Source: Nitrospira sp.
GTDB lineage: Bacteria > UBA9089 > CG2-30-40-21 > SBAY01
Direction: 5' to 3'
Assembly: GCA_005239945.1 (NCBI GenBank)
Contig: SBAY01000053.1
Span: 1 to 9,949 of the forward strand
Length of the DNA: 9,949 nt
In this document: positions 1-4,736 of the stretch, in pieces
Numbering within the stretch: the stretch's first letter is position 1
Layout of the letters: each line of letters begins with the position of its first letter
Position numbers and translations under genes: made by a program
Notes under the pieces: generated by a model
Databases searched by the model: none
The model's input: only the letters and a program-made list of their open reading frames with translations
Told to the model about the DNA's origin: nothing

Positions 1-188
1 GAGAAACCCTTTTTGAAAAAAGGGTTTCTCTCCCCTTAAACCCCTCTCTTCCCAAAAACTTTTTAATCACAAGGGTATGGATTTTAGTTACCCAAGAAAT
101 GGGTAACTAAAATTCATACCCTTGTGATTAAAAAGTTTTGGAAAAGGGGAGTTTGAGGGGAAAAACCTTTCTCAAAAGGTTTTTCCCC
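1..188. repeat. Compound palindrome: three adjacent hairpins upstream of folK
   Basis: The stretch folds into three hairpins in a row. Hairpin A (1-30) pairs GAGAAACCCT with AGGGTTTCTC. Hairpin B (31-160) is long and imperfect; its inner arms, about 54-94 and 100-138, are nearly perfect around a short loop at 95-99, and its outer arms are C-rich on the left and G-rich on the right. Hairpin C (157-188) pairs GGGGAAAAACCTT with AAGGTTTTTCCCC. No reading frame of note is present. It could act as a strong terminator for an upstream gene, but its size and modular shape look more like a non-autonomous palindromic repeat. From 189 to 253 I see only AT-rich sequence and the folK ribosome binding site. 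Confidence 0.8.
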
Positions 189-253
189 TCAATTTCCCCT
201 TCCTTTAAAATTACTCTTATTCACAAACATTATAAAACCTGGAGAATTTCTGA

Positions 254-736
254 ATGAGTAAGGTTTATATTTCCCTCGGGTCAAATTTAGGGGATAGGCA
301 GAAAAACATTGAAAAGGCAATAAAACTAATCCGTAATCAGCCATTGGTAAAGGTTAATAAAATTTCACCAATTTACGAAACAGAACCGGTAGGGTTTAGG
401 GAGCAAGGTTGGTTTTTAAATTTGGCCATAGAAATAGAAACCACCATTTTGCCACAAGAATTATTAGCTGTTTTGCAAGGGATAGAGACTGAATTAGGTA
501 AGAAACTCGAACGAAAATGGGGACCGAGAACAATTGATATAGATATAATACTTTATGATGATATTATTTTAGAGTTACCTGATTTACAGATTCCACATAA
601 ATTGATGCACACACGGGCATTTGTGCTCATCCCCTTAGCCCAAATAGCCCCAAATATCAAACATCCTGTATTGAACAAAACAATCCAGGAATTATTAAAT
701 GAATTAGAGGATAAGGGTAAAGTTACATTAAAGTAA
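254..736 (+). CDS. folK: 2-amino-4-hydroxy-6-hydroxymethyldihydropteridine pyrophosphokinase (HPPK)
   Basis: This enzyme moves pyrophosphate from ATP to 6-hydroxymethyl-7,8-dihydropterin, the step before dihydropteroate synthase in cytoplasmic folate synthesis. The 160-residue protein has the usual single-domain HPPK length. Visible landmarks are the N-terminal SLGSNLGDR (7-15), the pterin-loop region YETEPVG (41-47), and the family signature KWGPRTIDIDI (88-98), which carries the Mg-binding aspartates D95 and D97. The later PHKLMHTRAFVLIPLAQIAP block (114-133) is also typical. A GGAG ribosome binding site ends about 9 bases before the ATG. Another B-vitamin gene, panB, follows 115 bases downstream after an AT-rich inverted repeat. 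No folP or folB lies in the window, so only a loose vitamin-gene grouping is shown. Confidence 0.95.
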   Translation: MSKVYISLGSNLGDRQKNIEKAIKLIRNQPLVKVNKISPIYETEPVGFREQGWFLNLAIEIETTILPQELLAVLQGIETELGKKLERKWGPRTIDIDIILYDDIILELPDLQIPHKLMHTRAFVLIPLAQIAPNIKHPVLNKTIQELLNELEDKGKVTLK

Positions 737-813
737 TTAAAAATTATGAATTAAAAATTAAAAATTGAGGAAAACAATTCTTGATTCTTAATTTTTAATT
801 CATAATTTTTAAT
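737..813. repeat. AT-rich inverted repeat between folK and panB
   Basis: Arms of about 26 bases, 737-763 and 788-813, are almost perfectly complementary. The left arm reads ATTAAAAATTATGAATTAAA and the right arm is its reverse complement, with a loop of about 24 bases. It starts right at the folK stop codon, so it may work as a terminator or mRNA 3' stabiliser. The simple TTAAAAATTA composition also fits the AT-rich repeats scattered through some genomes of this kind. Confidence 0.75.
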
Positions 814-851
814 TTTTAATTTTTAATTATACAAGGAGGTGTTGGATTAAA

Positions 852-1670
852 ATGTTATGCTGTCCTAAAAAACCGTCAAAGGTAACGACGACCAAATTAC
901 AAGAGATGAAAAAGGCAAGCCAGAAGATAACTATGCTTACCGCTTATGATTATTCCATGGCAAGGATTTTGGATAATTGTGGCGTAGACATTCTTTTAGT
1001 AGGGGATTCGTTGAGTATGGTGATGTTAGGTAATGAGAATACCCTGCCTGTAACTATGGATGAGATGGTTACCTTTACTAAAGCCGTTGCCAGGGGAACT
1101 ACAAATGCCTTAGTCGTAGCCGATATGCCCTTTTTGTCTTATAAGGTTGATTTAAAGGATGCGGTCTATAATGCCGGTAGGTTGATTAAAGAGGCAGGTG
1201 CTCAGGCAGTCAAGGTAGAAGGTGGTGAACATATTGCCAAAACTATTCTCTCTATGATTCATGCGGATATTCCAGTGATGGGACATCTTGGACTGACGCC
1301 TCAATCTATTCATCAAATGGGCGGCTATAAAATTCAAGGTGAGACTCCACCGTCGGCTAAAGAATTAATCAAAGATGCTAAAATTTTAGAGGAGGTAGGT
1401 ATCTTTGCCTTAGTTTTAGAATGTATCCCTTATGAATTAGCTCAAGAGATTACCCAAACAATTGATATCCCAACGATTGGTATTGGGGCAGGTCCTTATT
1501 GTGATGGCCAGGTATTGGTTATCCATGATGTTTTAGGACTTTATGAGGAAATAAGACCAAGGTTTGTGCGACCATATCTTGATTTGAAATCCATGATTAC
1601 AGAGGCCGTAAATAAATATACTGCTGATGTCCGACAGGGCGAATTCCCTACATTGGAAGAAAGTTATTAG
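852..1670 (+). CDS. panB: 3-methyl-2-oxobutanoate hydroxymethyltransferase
   Basis: PanB makes ketopantoate from alpha-ketoisovalerate and 5,10-methylene-tetrahydrofolate, the first committed step of pantothenate and CoA synthesis in the cytoplasm. The 272-residue length is normal. Family blocks are KITMLTAYDYSMA (25-37), VGDSLSMVMLG (50-60, metal ligand D51), ADMPF (90-94, metal ligand D91), KVEGG (121-125, E123), GHLGLTPQ (144-151) and VLECIP (188-193), whose E190 matches the catalytic glutamate of the family. The ATG is chosen because AAGGAGGT sits 11 bases upstream and because the KVTT stretch at 10-13 is normal for PanB N-termini. The last third of the gene (from codon 180) and 98 bases beyond it are duplicated at 3335-3715; this copy is the intact one. 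panC and panD are not in the window. Confidence 0.96.
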   Translation: MLCCPKKPSKVTTTKLQEMKKASQKITMLTAYDYSMARILDNCGVDILLVGDSLSMVMLGNENTLPVTMDEMVTFTKAVARGTTNALVVADMPFLSYKVDLKDAVYNAGRLIKEAGAQAVKVEGGEHIAKTILSMIHADIPVMGHLGLTPQSIHQMGGYKIQGETPPSAKELIKDAKILEEVGIFALVLECIPYELAQEITQTIDIPTIGIGAGPYCDGQVLVIHDVLGLYEEIRPRFVRPYLDLKSMITEAVNKYTADVRQGEFPTLEESY

Positions 1671-1768
1671 AGGATTTGTAATCGTTTAGCTGGAGTTTCG
1701 TGAATTTTGGTGCGATACTAATTGAACCACAAAGTTCTCAAAGAAGACACAAAGTACACAAAGAATAA
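1388..1768 (+). repeat. Long direct repeat, copy 1 (panB 3' end plus downstream flank)
   Basis: This stretch aligns without gaps to 3335-3715 at a constant offset of 1947 bases. By hand I count about 22 mismatches in 381 bases, roughly 94% identity. It covers panB codons 180-272 and 98 noncoding bases, ending inside the ACACAAAG-type repeat at AAGAATAA. Beyond 1768 this copy runs into MNT-relic sequence, while copy 2 runs on to complete an inverted repeat. Confidence 0.95.
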
Positions 1769-1771
1769 CAT

Positions 1772-1909
1772 GTTAGAGCCCTTATTAGAGATTTGCGTAA
1801 AGGACTTCCTGTTACTCGTATTATTTTTACTCAGCAGGAACTTAAAAAAAGGATTAATGTTGGAGACCAATTTATAAAAGAGATATTAGAAAAAGGAGTA
1901 ACTTTATGA
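1772..1909 (+). pseudogene. 3' relic of an MNT-type nucleotidyltransferase gene
   Basis: An open frame without a start runs from the end of the panB repeat to the TGA at 1907-1909. It encodes about 45 residues, including RDLRKGLPVTRIIF and EILEKGVTL. The C-terminal composition and, above all, the ATGA overlap with a HEPN-domain gene suggest the tail of the minimal nucleotidyltransferase of a HEPN/MNT pair, in which the MNT protein neutralises the HEPN RNase toxin, often by AMPylation. The catalytic GSxxxG...DxD part is absent. The upstream boundary coincides with the end of the duplicated panB flank at 1768, so the 5' part was probably lost in that rearrangement. The relic itself is too short to identify without its neighbour. 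Confidence 0.6.
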
Positions 1910-2290
1910 GTGGAGATTCGTTATATCCACCTGATTGGATTAAAATGGCTGAAAAAGATTGACATAGAGTGAAGCTAATGTTAAATGATGAAGATACAGA
2001 GGCCGCAGGTTATTTTTTCAACAATCACTTGAGAAATACCTTAAGGCATTTCTCCTTCAAAAAGGTTGGAAATTGAAAAAGATTCACGAATTGGATGTGT
2101 TATTAGATGAGGTAGTAAAGTATAACCCAGGGATTGCCTCATTCTATCCATTATGTGAACGTATATCAGGTTATTATTTTACACAACATATCCCAGCCTG
2201 ACAGAGGAAGAATTAAGTATTGAAGAAATAGAAAGGAATAGAGAAGAGGCATTAAAACTCATTAAAATTCTGTTTGGTGAAGGAAAATGA
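1906..2290 (+). pseudogene. Broken HEPN-domain protein gene (toxin half of a HEPN/MNT pair)
   Basis: Reading from ATG 1906 gives MSGDSLYPPDWIKMAEKD, then an in-frame TGA at 1960-1962 where Trp would fit, then HRVKLMLNDEDTEAAGYF. One base appears missing in the T run at 2013-2018. In the next frame YFFQQSLEKYLKAFLL and GWKLKKIHELDVLLDEVV match the core helices of the PF05168 HEPN family. A second one-base loss near 2196-2200 is needed to continue with LTEEELSIEEIERNREEALK to the TGA at 2288-2290. One nonsense and two frameshift lesions make a functional product unlikely. The stop overlaps the tatD ATG as ATGA, so the ancestral order was a coupled MNT-HEPN-tatD operon. Confidence 0.85.
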
Positions 2291-3036
2291 TGATAGATGT
2301 CCATTGTCATCTCCAGGATAAGGAGTTTAATCAGGATTTAGACAGGGTTATACAACGGGCAAAGGCTGCCGGTGTAGAAAAGCTTATTATTTCCAGTGGG
2401 GATTTAGAGGAAATTGAGCAGGCTTGCAGGATTGTTCAGGCATATAAGGATTATATTTATCTTACGGTAGGATGTAGTCCTCTTCTTTTTGATGAAGGCG
2501 AAATAAAGAAAATCAGGGAGTTCATAAAGAAGAATAGGGATAAAATAGTCGGGATTGGAGAGGTTGGGTTAGATTATTATAGGGTAGAGGGAGAACAAAG
2601 GGAGATACAGAGAAGACTTTTTAAGGAATGGATTATTCTGGCAAAGGAATTAAACTTGCCACTTATTGTCCATTCCCGTAGTGCCGGTAAATATGCCCTG
2701 GAGATATTGCTGGCTAACCCACCGCAAAAGGTATTGATGCATGCCTTCGATGGGAAATGTGGCTGGGCAAAAAAGGGGGAAGAAGCAGGTTTTTATTTCA
2801 CTATTCCCACAACAGTCGTCCATTCAATCCAGAAGCAAAAGTTAGTCGAATTTCTAAAAATAGAATCCCTAATGCTTGAAACTGATTCCCCTGTCCTTTC
2901 TCCAGTTCGAGGTGAAAGAAATGAACCTGCTAATCTAAAATATGCCTTAGAAAAGATATCAAATCTAAAAAATCTCCCTCAAGAAGAGGTAGCAAAAATT
3001 ATAGCTGAGACTACGAGTAAATTTTTTAATTTTTAG
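2287..3036 (+). CDS. TatD-family metal-dependent hydrolase (putative DNase)
   Basis: TatD proteins are cytoplasmic two-metal TIM-barrel hydrolases, several of which have 3'-5' exonuclease or DNase activity linked to DNA repair; the exact substrate here is unknown. The 249-residue protein has the full ligand set: H6 and H8 in DVHCH, E92 in GIGEVGLDYY, H129 in LIVHSR, H152 in LMHAFDG and D200 in LETDSPVL. The segment VGCSP (61-65) stands where bacterial TatD usually has a GIHP-like motif, so this may belong to a divergent or archaeal-like branch. The start at ATG 2287 is preceded by GGTGAAGG; a second ATG follows at 2290 and cannot be excluded. It overlaps the stop of the broken HEPN gene, so it may once have been translationally coupled to it, yet it remains intact. 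Confidence 0.9.
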   Translation: MMIDVHCHLQDKEFNQDLDRVIQRAKAAGVEKLIISSGDLEEIEQACRIVQAYKDYIYLTVGCSPLLFDEGEIKKIREFIKKNRDKIVGIGEVGLDYYRVEGEQREIQRRLFKEWIILAKELNLPLIVHSRSAGKYALEILLANPPQKVLMHAFDGKCGWAKKGEEAGFYFTIPTTVVHSIQKQKLVEFLKIESLMLETDSPVLSPVRGERNEPANLKYALEKISNLKNLPQEEVAKIIAETTSKFFNF

Positions 3037-3085
3037 TAAGTAGTCAACTATCAGCCGGAAGCTTTCAGATGGAGAAAAAGATAAT

Positions 3086-3278
3086 GTAACCGTTCAGCTT
3101 ATGCATTAGGAGTGTAAAAAGGGGGATAAGGAGATATAGGGGATATGGGAGATTATTCATTTTAAATTGCAAATTGTAAATTGTAAATTGTAAATTTGCA
3201 ATTTGAAATTTGAAATGAACTTATCCCTTATCTCCCCAATCTCCACATCTCCTTTTCTTACACTACCTGAACGCTTAC
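3086..3278. mobile_element. MITE-like palindromic element, 193 bp
   Basis: The ends are imperfect terminal inverted repeats, GTAACCGTTCAG at 3086-3097 and CTGAACGCTTAC at 3267-3278. Inside them AGTGTAA pairs with TTACACT, and a purine-rich left arm (3117-3153, GGGGATAAGGAGATAT-like) pairs loosely with a pyrimidine-rich right arm (3220-3256). The centre (3160-3216) is AT-rich and carries three AAATTGT units. There is no coding frame. Flanks AAGATAAT and AAGATTAT are similar, which may be a degenerate target duplication. The shape suggests a non-autonomous element, but no transposase is present to assign a family. Confidence 0.65.
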
Positions 3279-3334
3279 AAGATTATATTATAAATAAATG
3301 GTTTCAACAAAGATGTCAAGAAAAATTTAAGTAA

Positions 3335-3715
3335 AGAGGAAGTAGGTATCTTTGCCTTAGTTTTAGAATGTATCCCTTCTGAATTAGCTCAAGAGATTAC
3401 CCAAACAATTGATATCCCAACGATTGGTATTGGAGCAGGTCCTTATTGTGATGGCCAGGTATTGGTTATCCATGATGTTTTAGAGCTTTATGAGGGAATA
3501 AGACCTAAATTTGTGCGTTCATATCTGGATTTAAAATCTATTATTACCGAGGCCGTAAATAAATATACTGCTGATGTCCGACAGGGCGAATTCCCTACAT
3601 TGGAAAAAAGTTATTAGGGAATTTGTAATCGTTTATCTGGAGTTTCGTGAATTTTGGTGCGATACTAATTGAACCACAAAGCTCTCAAAGGAGACACAAA
3701 GTACACAAAGAATAA
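3335..3715 (+). repeat. Long direct repeat, copy 2 (panB 3' end plus downstream flank)
   Basis: This is the partner of 1388-1768, gap-free and about 94% identical by hand count. The left edge at AGAGGAAGTAGG is abrupt, with unrelated AT-rich sequence before it. The right edge is where the two copies diverge after AAGAATAA. Confidence 0.95.
3336..3617 (+). pseudogene. panB: panB fragment (C-terminal third)
   Basis: In frame, this encodes residues corresponding to 180-272 of the intact PanB upstream, ending at a TAG in the same place. No in-frame start lies between the upstream in-frame TAA at 3291-3293 and the fragment, and the catalytic N-terminal two thirds are absent, so it cannot encode a working enzyme. 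Several changes from the intact copy are non-synonymous: Y194 to S, G229 to E, E233 to G and P241 to S. This fits decay without selection. It includes the VLECIP motif with the catalytic glutamate but no metal-binding region. The origin is a segmental duplication or a recombination scar. Confidence 0.92.
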
Positions 3716-3762
3716 AAGATGGAAGAGATTTATATTATTTATCTTCGTGAACTTTGTGGTTT
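3672..3762. repeat. CCACAAAG...CTTTGTGG inverted repeat
   Basis: AACCACAAAG at 3672-3681 pairs with CTTTGTGGTT at 3752-3761. The left side carries further CACAAAG-like units (CTCAAAG, ACACAAAG, ACACAAAG), giving a loosely tandem pattern. A truncated left half of the same repeat lies at 1725-1768 after intact panB. It looks like a dispersed intergenic repeat. Because it sits just downstream of the minus-strand regulator gene it could also end that transcript. Confidence 0.65.
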
Positions 3763-3800
3763 GTAGACGATAACGAAAAGTGACCCAAAAAGAATAATTC

Positions 3801-4160
3801 TTAATTATCCTTCATCTTCTTCATCCACTTAAAAATATCTTCTATAATTTCGTCAATTATTTCAACCCTTTCTTCTTTAGTTTCTTGAATAAATCCAATA
3901 AATTTTGCAACTAAAAGCTCTTTTTTAGTAACAGGTATACCTGAAGTTGGAAAAGAAAAAAGATTAGAAAGACTTATTCCAAAACCATAAGCAATCTTCT
4001 TGAGACTTCCAATAGTAGGATTTACCTCTGCCCTTTCTATTTGCCCAATATATTTAGGTGTTAAATTAGACTTTTCTGCCAATATTTCTTGAGTTAATCC
4101 TTCTGCACTTCGTATATTTCGTATCCTATCTCCTAATTTAATCAAAAATTTATTCTTCAA
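3801..4160 (-). CDS. XRE-family HTH transcriptional regulator
   Basis: The 119-residue protein starts with a Cro/CI-type helix-turn-helix domain at about 8-67: LGDRIRNIRSAEGLTQEILA leads into KSNLTPKYIGQIERAEVNPT, the turn and recognition helix, then SLKKIAYGFGISLSNLF. The tail (about 75-119) is a charged helix, TKEERVEIIDEIIEDIFKWM, with no recognisable ligand domain, and may serve dimerisation. The start codon is TTG (4158-4160), chosen because an AGGAGG lies 9 bases upstream and because the HTH begins right after it. The gene is divergent from the peptide operon across a 225-base intergenic region, so it most likely controls that operon and itself. Whether it represses or activates is not visible. 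Confidence 0.9.
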   Translation of the reverse strand: MKNKFLIKLGDRIRNIRSAEGLTQEILAEKSNLTPKYIGQIERAEVNPTIGSLKKIAYGFGISLSNLFSFPTSGIPVTKKELLVAKFIGFIQETKEERVEIIDEIIEDIFKWMKKMKDN

Positions 4161-4169
4161 AGTAATTTT

Positions 4170-4175
4170 CCTCCT
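4170..4175 (-). promoter_or_regulatory. Ribosome binding site that fixes the TTG start of the XRE gene
   Basis: Read on the minus strand, AGGAGG is followed by 9 bases and then TTGAAGAATAAA. No ATG lies at a usable distance in that frame, so the TTG start is supported. Confidence 0.8.
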
Positions 4176-4181
4176 ACATTC

Positions 4182-4187
4182 AGTATA
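4182..4187 (-). promoter_or_regulatory. Possible -10 box for the XRE gene
   Basis: On the minus strand TATACT, within TATTATACT, lies about 20 bases upstream of the TTG start codon. The matching -35 region is AT-rich and poor (TTATTT-like), as might be expected of a regulated promoter. It is a weak call. Confidence 0.35.
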
Positions 4188-4219
4188 ATATCAAAAAATA
4201 TATAAAATAAAAAGCCCGT

Positions 4220-4262
4220 ATATGTTATTTTTTGCTTGACAAAATAAGAAAGATATGTTATT
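4220..4262 (+). promoter_or_regulatory. Direct repeat ATATGTTATT bracketing the -35 box: candidate operator
   Basis: The ten bases ATATGTTATT occur at 4220-4229 and again at 4253-4262, 33 bases apart, about three helical turns. The first copy lies just upstream of the -35 box and the second overlaps the -10 box of the peptide operon promoter. Such placement would suit binding by the divergent XRE regulator. In AT-rich DNA some chance similarity is possible. Confidence 0.4.
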
Positions 4263-4264
4263 AT
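4236..4264 (+). promoter_or_regulatory. Sigma-70-like promoter of the peptide operon
   Basis: A perfect TTGACA (4236-4241) is followed by 17 bases and TATTAT (4259-4264). TATAAT also occurs at 4262-4267, with a longer 20-base spacer. Transcription would begin near 4271, giving an untranslated leader of about 115 bases before the peptide gene. Confidence 0.75.
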
Positions 4265-4281
4265 AATATAAAAGGTCGATT

Positions 4282-4350
4282 TACCTTGCTTATAAAAAGT
4301 AAGGTAGAAGAATCTTTACCTGTTTTTATTAAAAATTAGTTGACAGGTAA
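4282..4350 (+). promoter_or_regulatory. Structured leader with two hairpins and alternative pairings
   Basis: Hairpin 1 pairs TACCTTGCTT (4282-4291) with AAGTAAGGTA (4297-4306) using one G-U pair and a five-base loop. Hairpin 2 pairs TTACCTGT (4316-4323) with ACAGGTAA (4343-4350). The four strands share TACCT or AGGTA cores, so strand 2 (4302-4306) can instead pair with strand 3 (4317-4321), and strand 1 with strand 4. This is the arrangement needed for an RNA switch or attenuator, or for an inverted-repeat operator in DNA. I recognise no known riboswitch class. Confidence 0.55.
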
Positions 4351-4368
4351 GGGGAAAAACGCTAAAAT
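4340..4368 (+). promoter_or_regulatory. Second promoter-like sequence just upstream of the peptide gene
   Basis: TTGACA (4340-4345), 17 bases, then TAAAAT (4363-4368) is an excellent match on paper. Initiation near 4375 would fall inside the ribosome binding site and give an almost leaderless mRNA, so it may be inactive or a chance match. The TTGACA also overlaps the right arm of leader hairpin 2. Confidence 0.3.
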
Positions 4369-4370
4369 GA

Positions 4371-4380
4371 AAGGAGGTGA
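4371..4380 (+). promoter_or_regulatory. Strong ribosome binding site of the peptide gene; decides the ATG at 4386
   Basis: AAGGAGGTGA is a near-perfect anti-16S complement whose AGGAGG core ends 8 bases before ATG 4386. The in-frame GTG at 4377-4379 lies inside this site and so is not the start. The strength of the site fits a highly expressed precursor peptide. Confidence 0.85.
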
Positions 4381-4385
4381 GAAAG

Positions 4386-4601
4386 ATGGGATACGAAACT
4401 CCAACAATTGAGCTTTTAGGTGATTATGAGATGGGAGAAGTACAAGGTGAGGGGATTGTGTTGGCAGTCCCTGTTGTTCTTGCTGTTGTTGTTGCTGCTA
4501 TTGCTGCTGCTGTTGCGCATACTGTTGCAGCGGTAAGGATTGCCCTGCCAATCACAGTTGTTAGTAGAGTTGCTACTAGGACTAGGACTAGGACCAGGTA
4601 G
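4386..4601 (+). CDS. Candidate RiPP precursor peptide, Ala/Val-rich with Thr-Arg repeat tail
   Basis: The 71-residue product has two unlike halves. Residues 1-23 are acidic and leader-like: MGYETPTIELLGDYEMGEVQ then GEG, with a YxxPxIxxLG pattern seen in leaders of several RiPP families. Residues 24-63 are strongly hydrophobic Val/Ala/Ile/Leu sequence, for example VVLAVVVAAIAAAVAHTVAA, with few polar residues. The C-terminus is TRTRTRTR. There is no Cys or Trp, and no aromatic residue after Y14 other than H45. That argues against lanthipeptide, sactipeptide or aromatic cross-link chemistry and leaves modifications such as epimerisation, which occur on the similarly Val/Ala-rich polytheonamide-type cores. 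No classic double-glycine site is visible; cleavage near GEG at 21-23 is a guess. It leads an operon with exporter, protease and radical SAM genes. I do not recognise the family. Confidence 0.75.
   Translation: MGYETPTIELLGDYEMGEVQGEGIVLAVPVVLAVVVAAIAAAVAHTVAAVRIALPITVVSRVATRTRTRTR
4575..4598 (+). repeat. Tandem hexamer repeat encoding (Thr-Arg)x4
   Basis: Three ACTAGG units and one ACCAGG stand in a row immediately before the stop codon. The unit is six bases, so gain or loss by slippage would keep the frame and change the number of Thr-Arg pairs at the peptide end. Confidence 0.9.
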
Positions 4602-4625
4602 AAAATTCAGTGAGTTAAGATGTAT

Positions 4626-4709
4626 TTGGAGAAGTGAGGGGGAATATATAGATAGAGGCTGTGCTAAAATATGATAAGTATTTTCTATATCACCAACTCA
4701 CTTCTCCAA
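4626..4709 (+). terminator. Large hairpin between the peptide gene and the exporter gene
   Basis: TTGGAGAAGTGAG (4626-4638) and CTCACTTCTCCAA (4697-4709) are a perfect 13-base inverted repeat, and ATATAG/CTATAT inside it (4644-4652, 4684-4689) can lengthen the stem. No clear T run follows, so full intrinsic termination is doubtful. It more likely limits read-through or protects the 3' end of the short peptide transcript, giving more precursor than transporter. No separate promoter is obvious before the exporter gene. Confidence 0.6.
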
Positions 4710-4736
4710 TAAAAATTATAGAAAAGGAAAAATTTT

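Noticed and set aside
1152..1337. Minus-strand frame inside panB
   Set aside because: It is antisense to conserved PanB sequence, with no ribosome binding site and no family features.
3160..3216. Repeated AAATTGT units as a possible small CRISPR or iteron array
   Set aside because: The units are about 7 bases, directly adjacent and without spacers, and they form the AT-rich centre of a palindromic element.
4377..4385. GTG start giving three more residues to the peptide
   Set aside because: The GTG lies inside the AAGGAGGTGA ribosome binding site, which is well spaced for ATG 4386.
4386..4601. Circular bacteriocin, sactipeptide or lanthipeptide precursor
   Set aside because: There are no Cys residues, no LanB/LanC/LanM genes and no DUF95-type circularisation neighbours in view, and the leader-like half is too long and acidic for typical circular bacteriocins.
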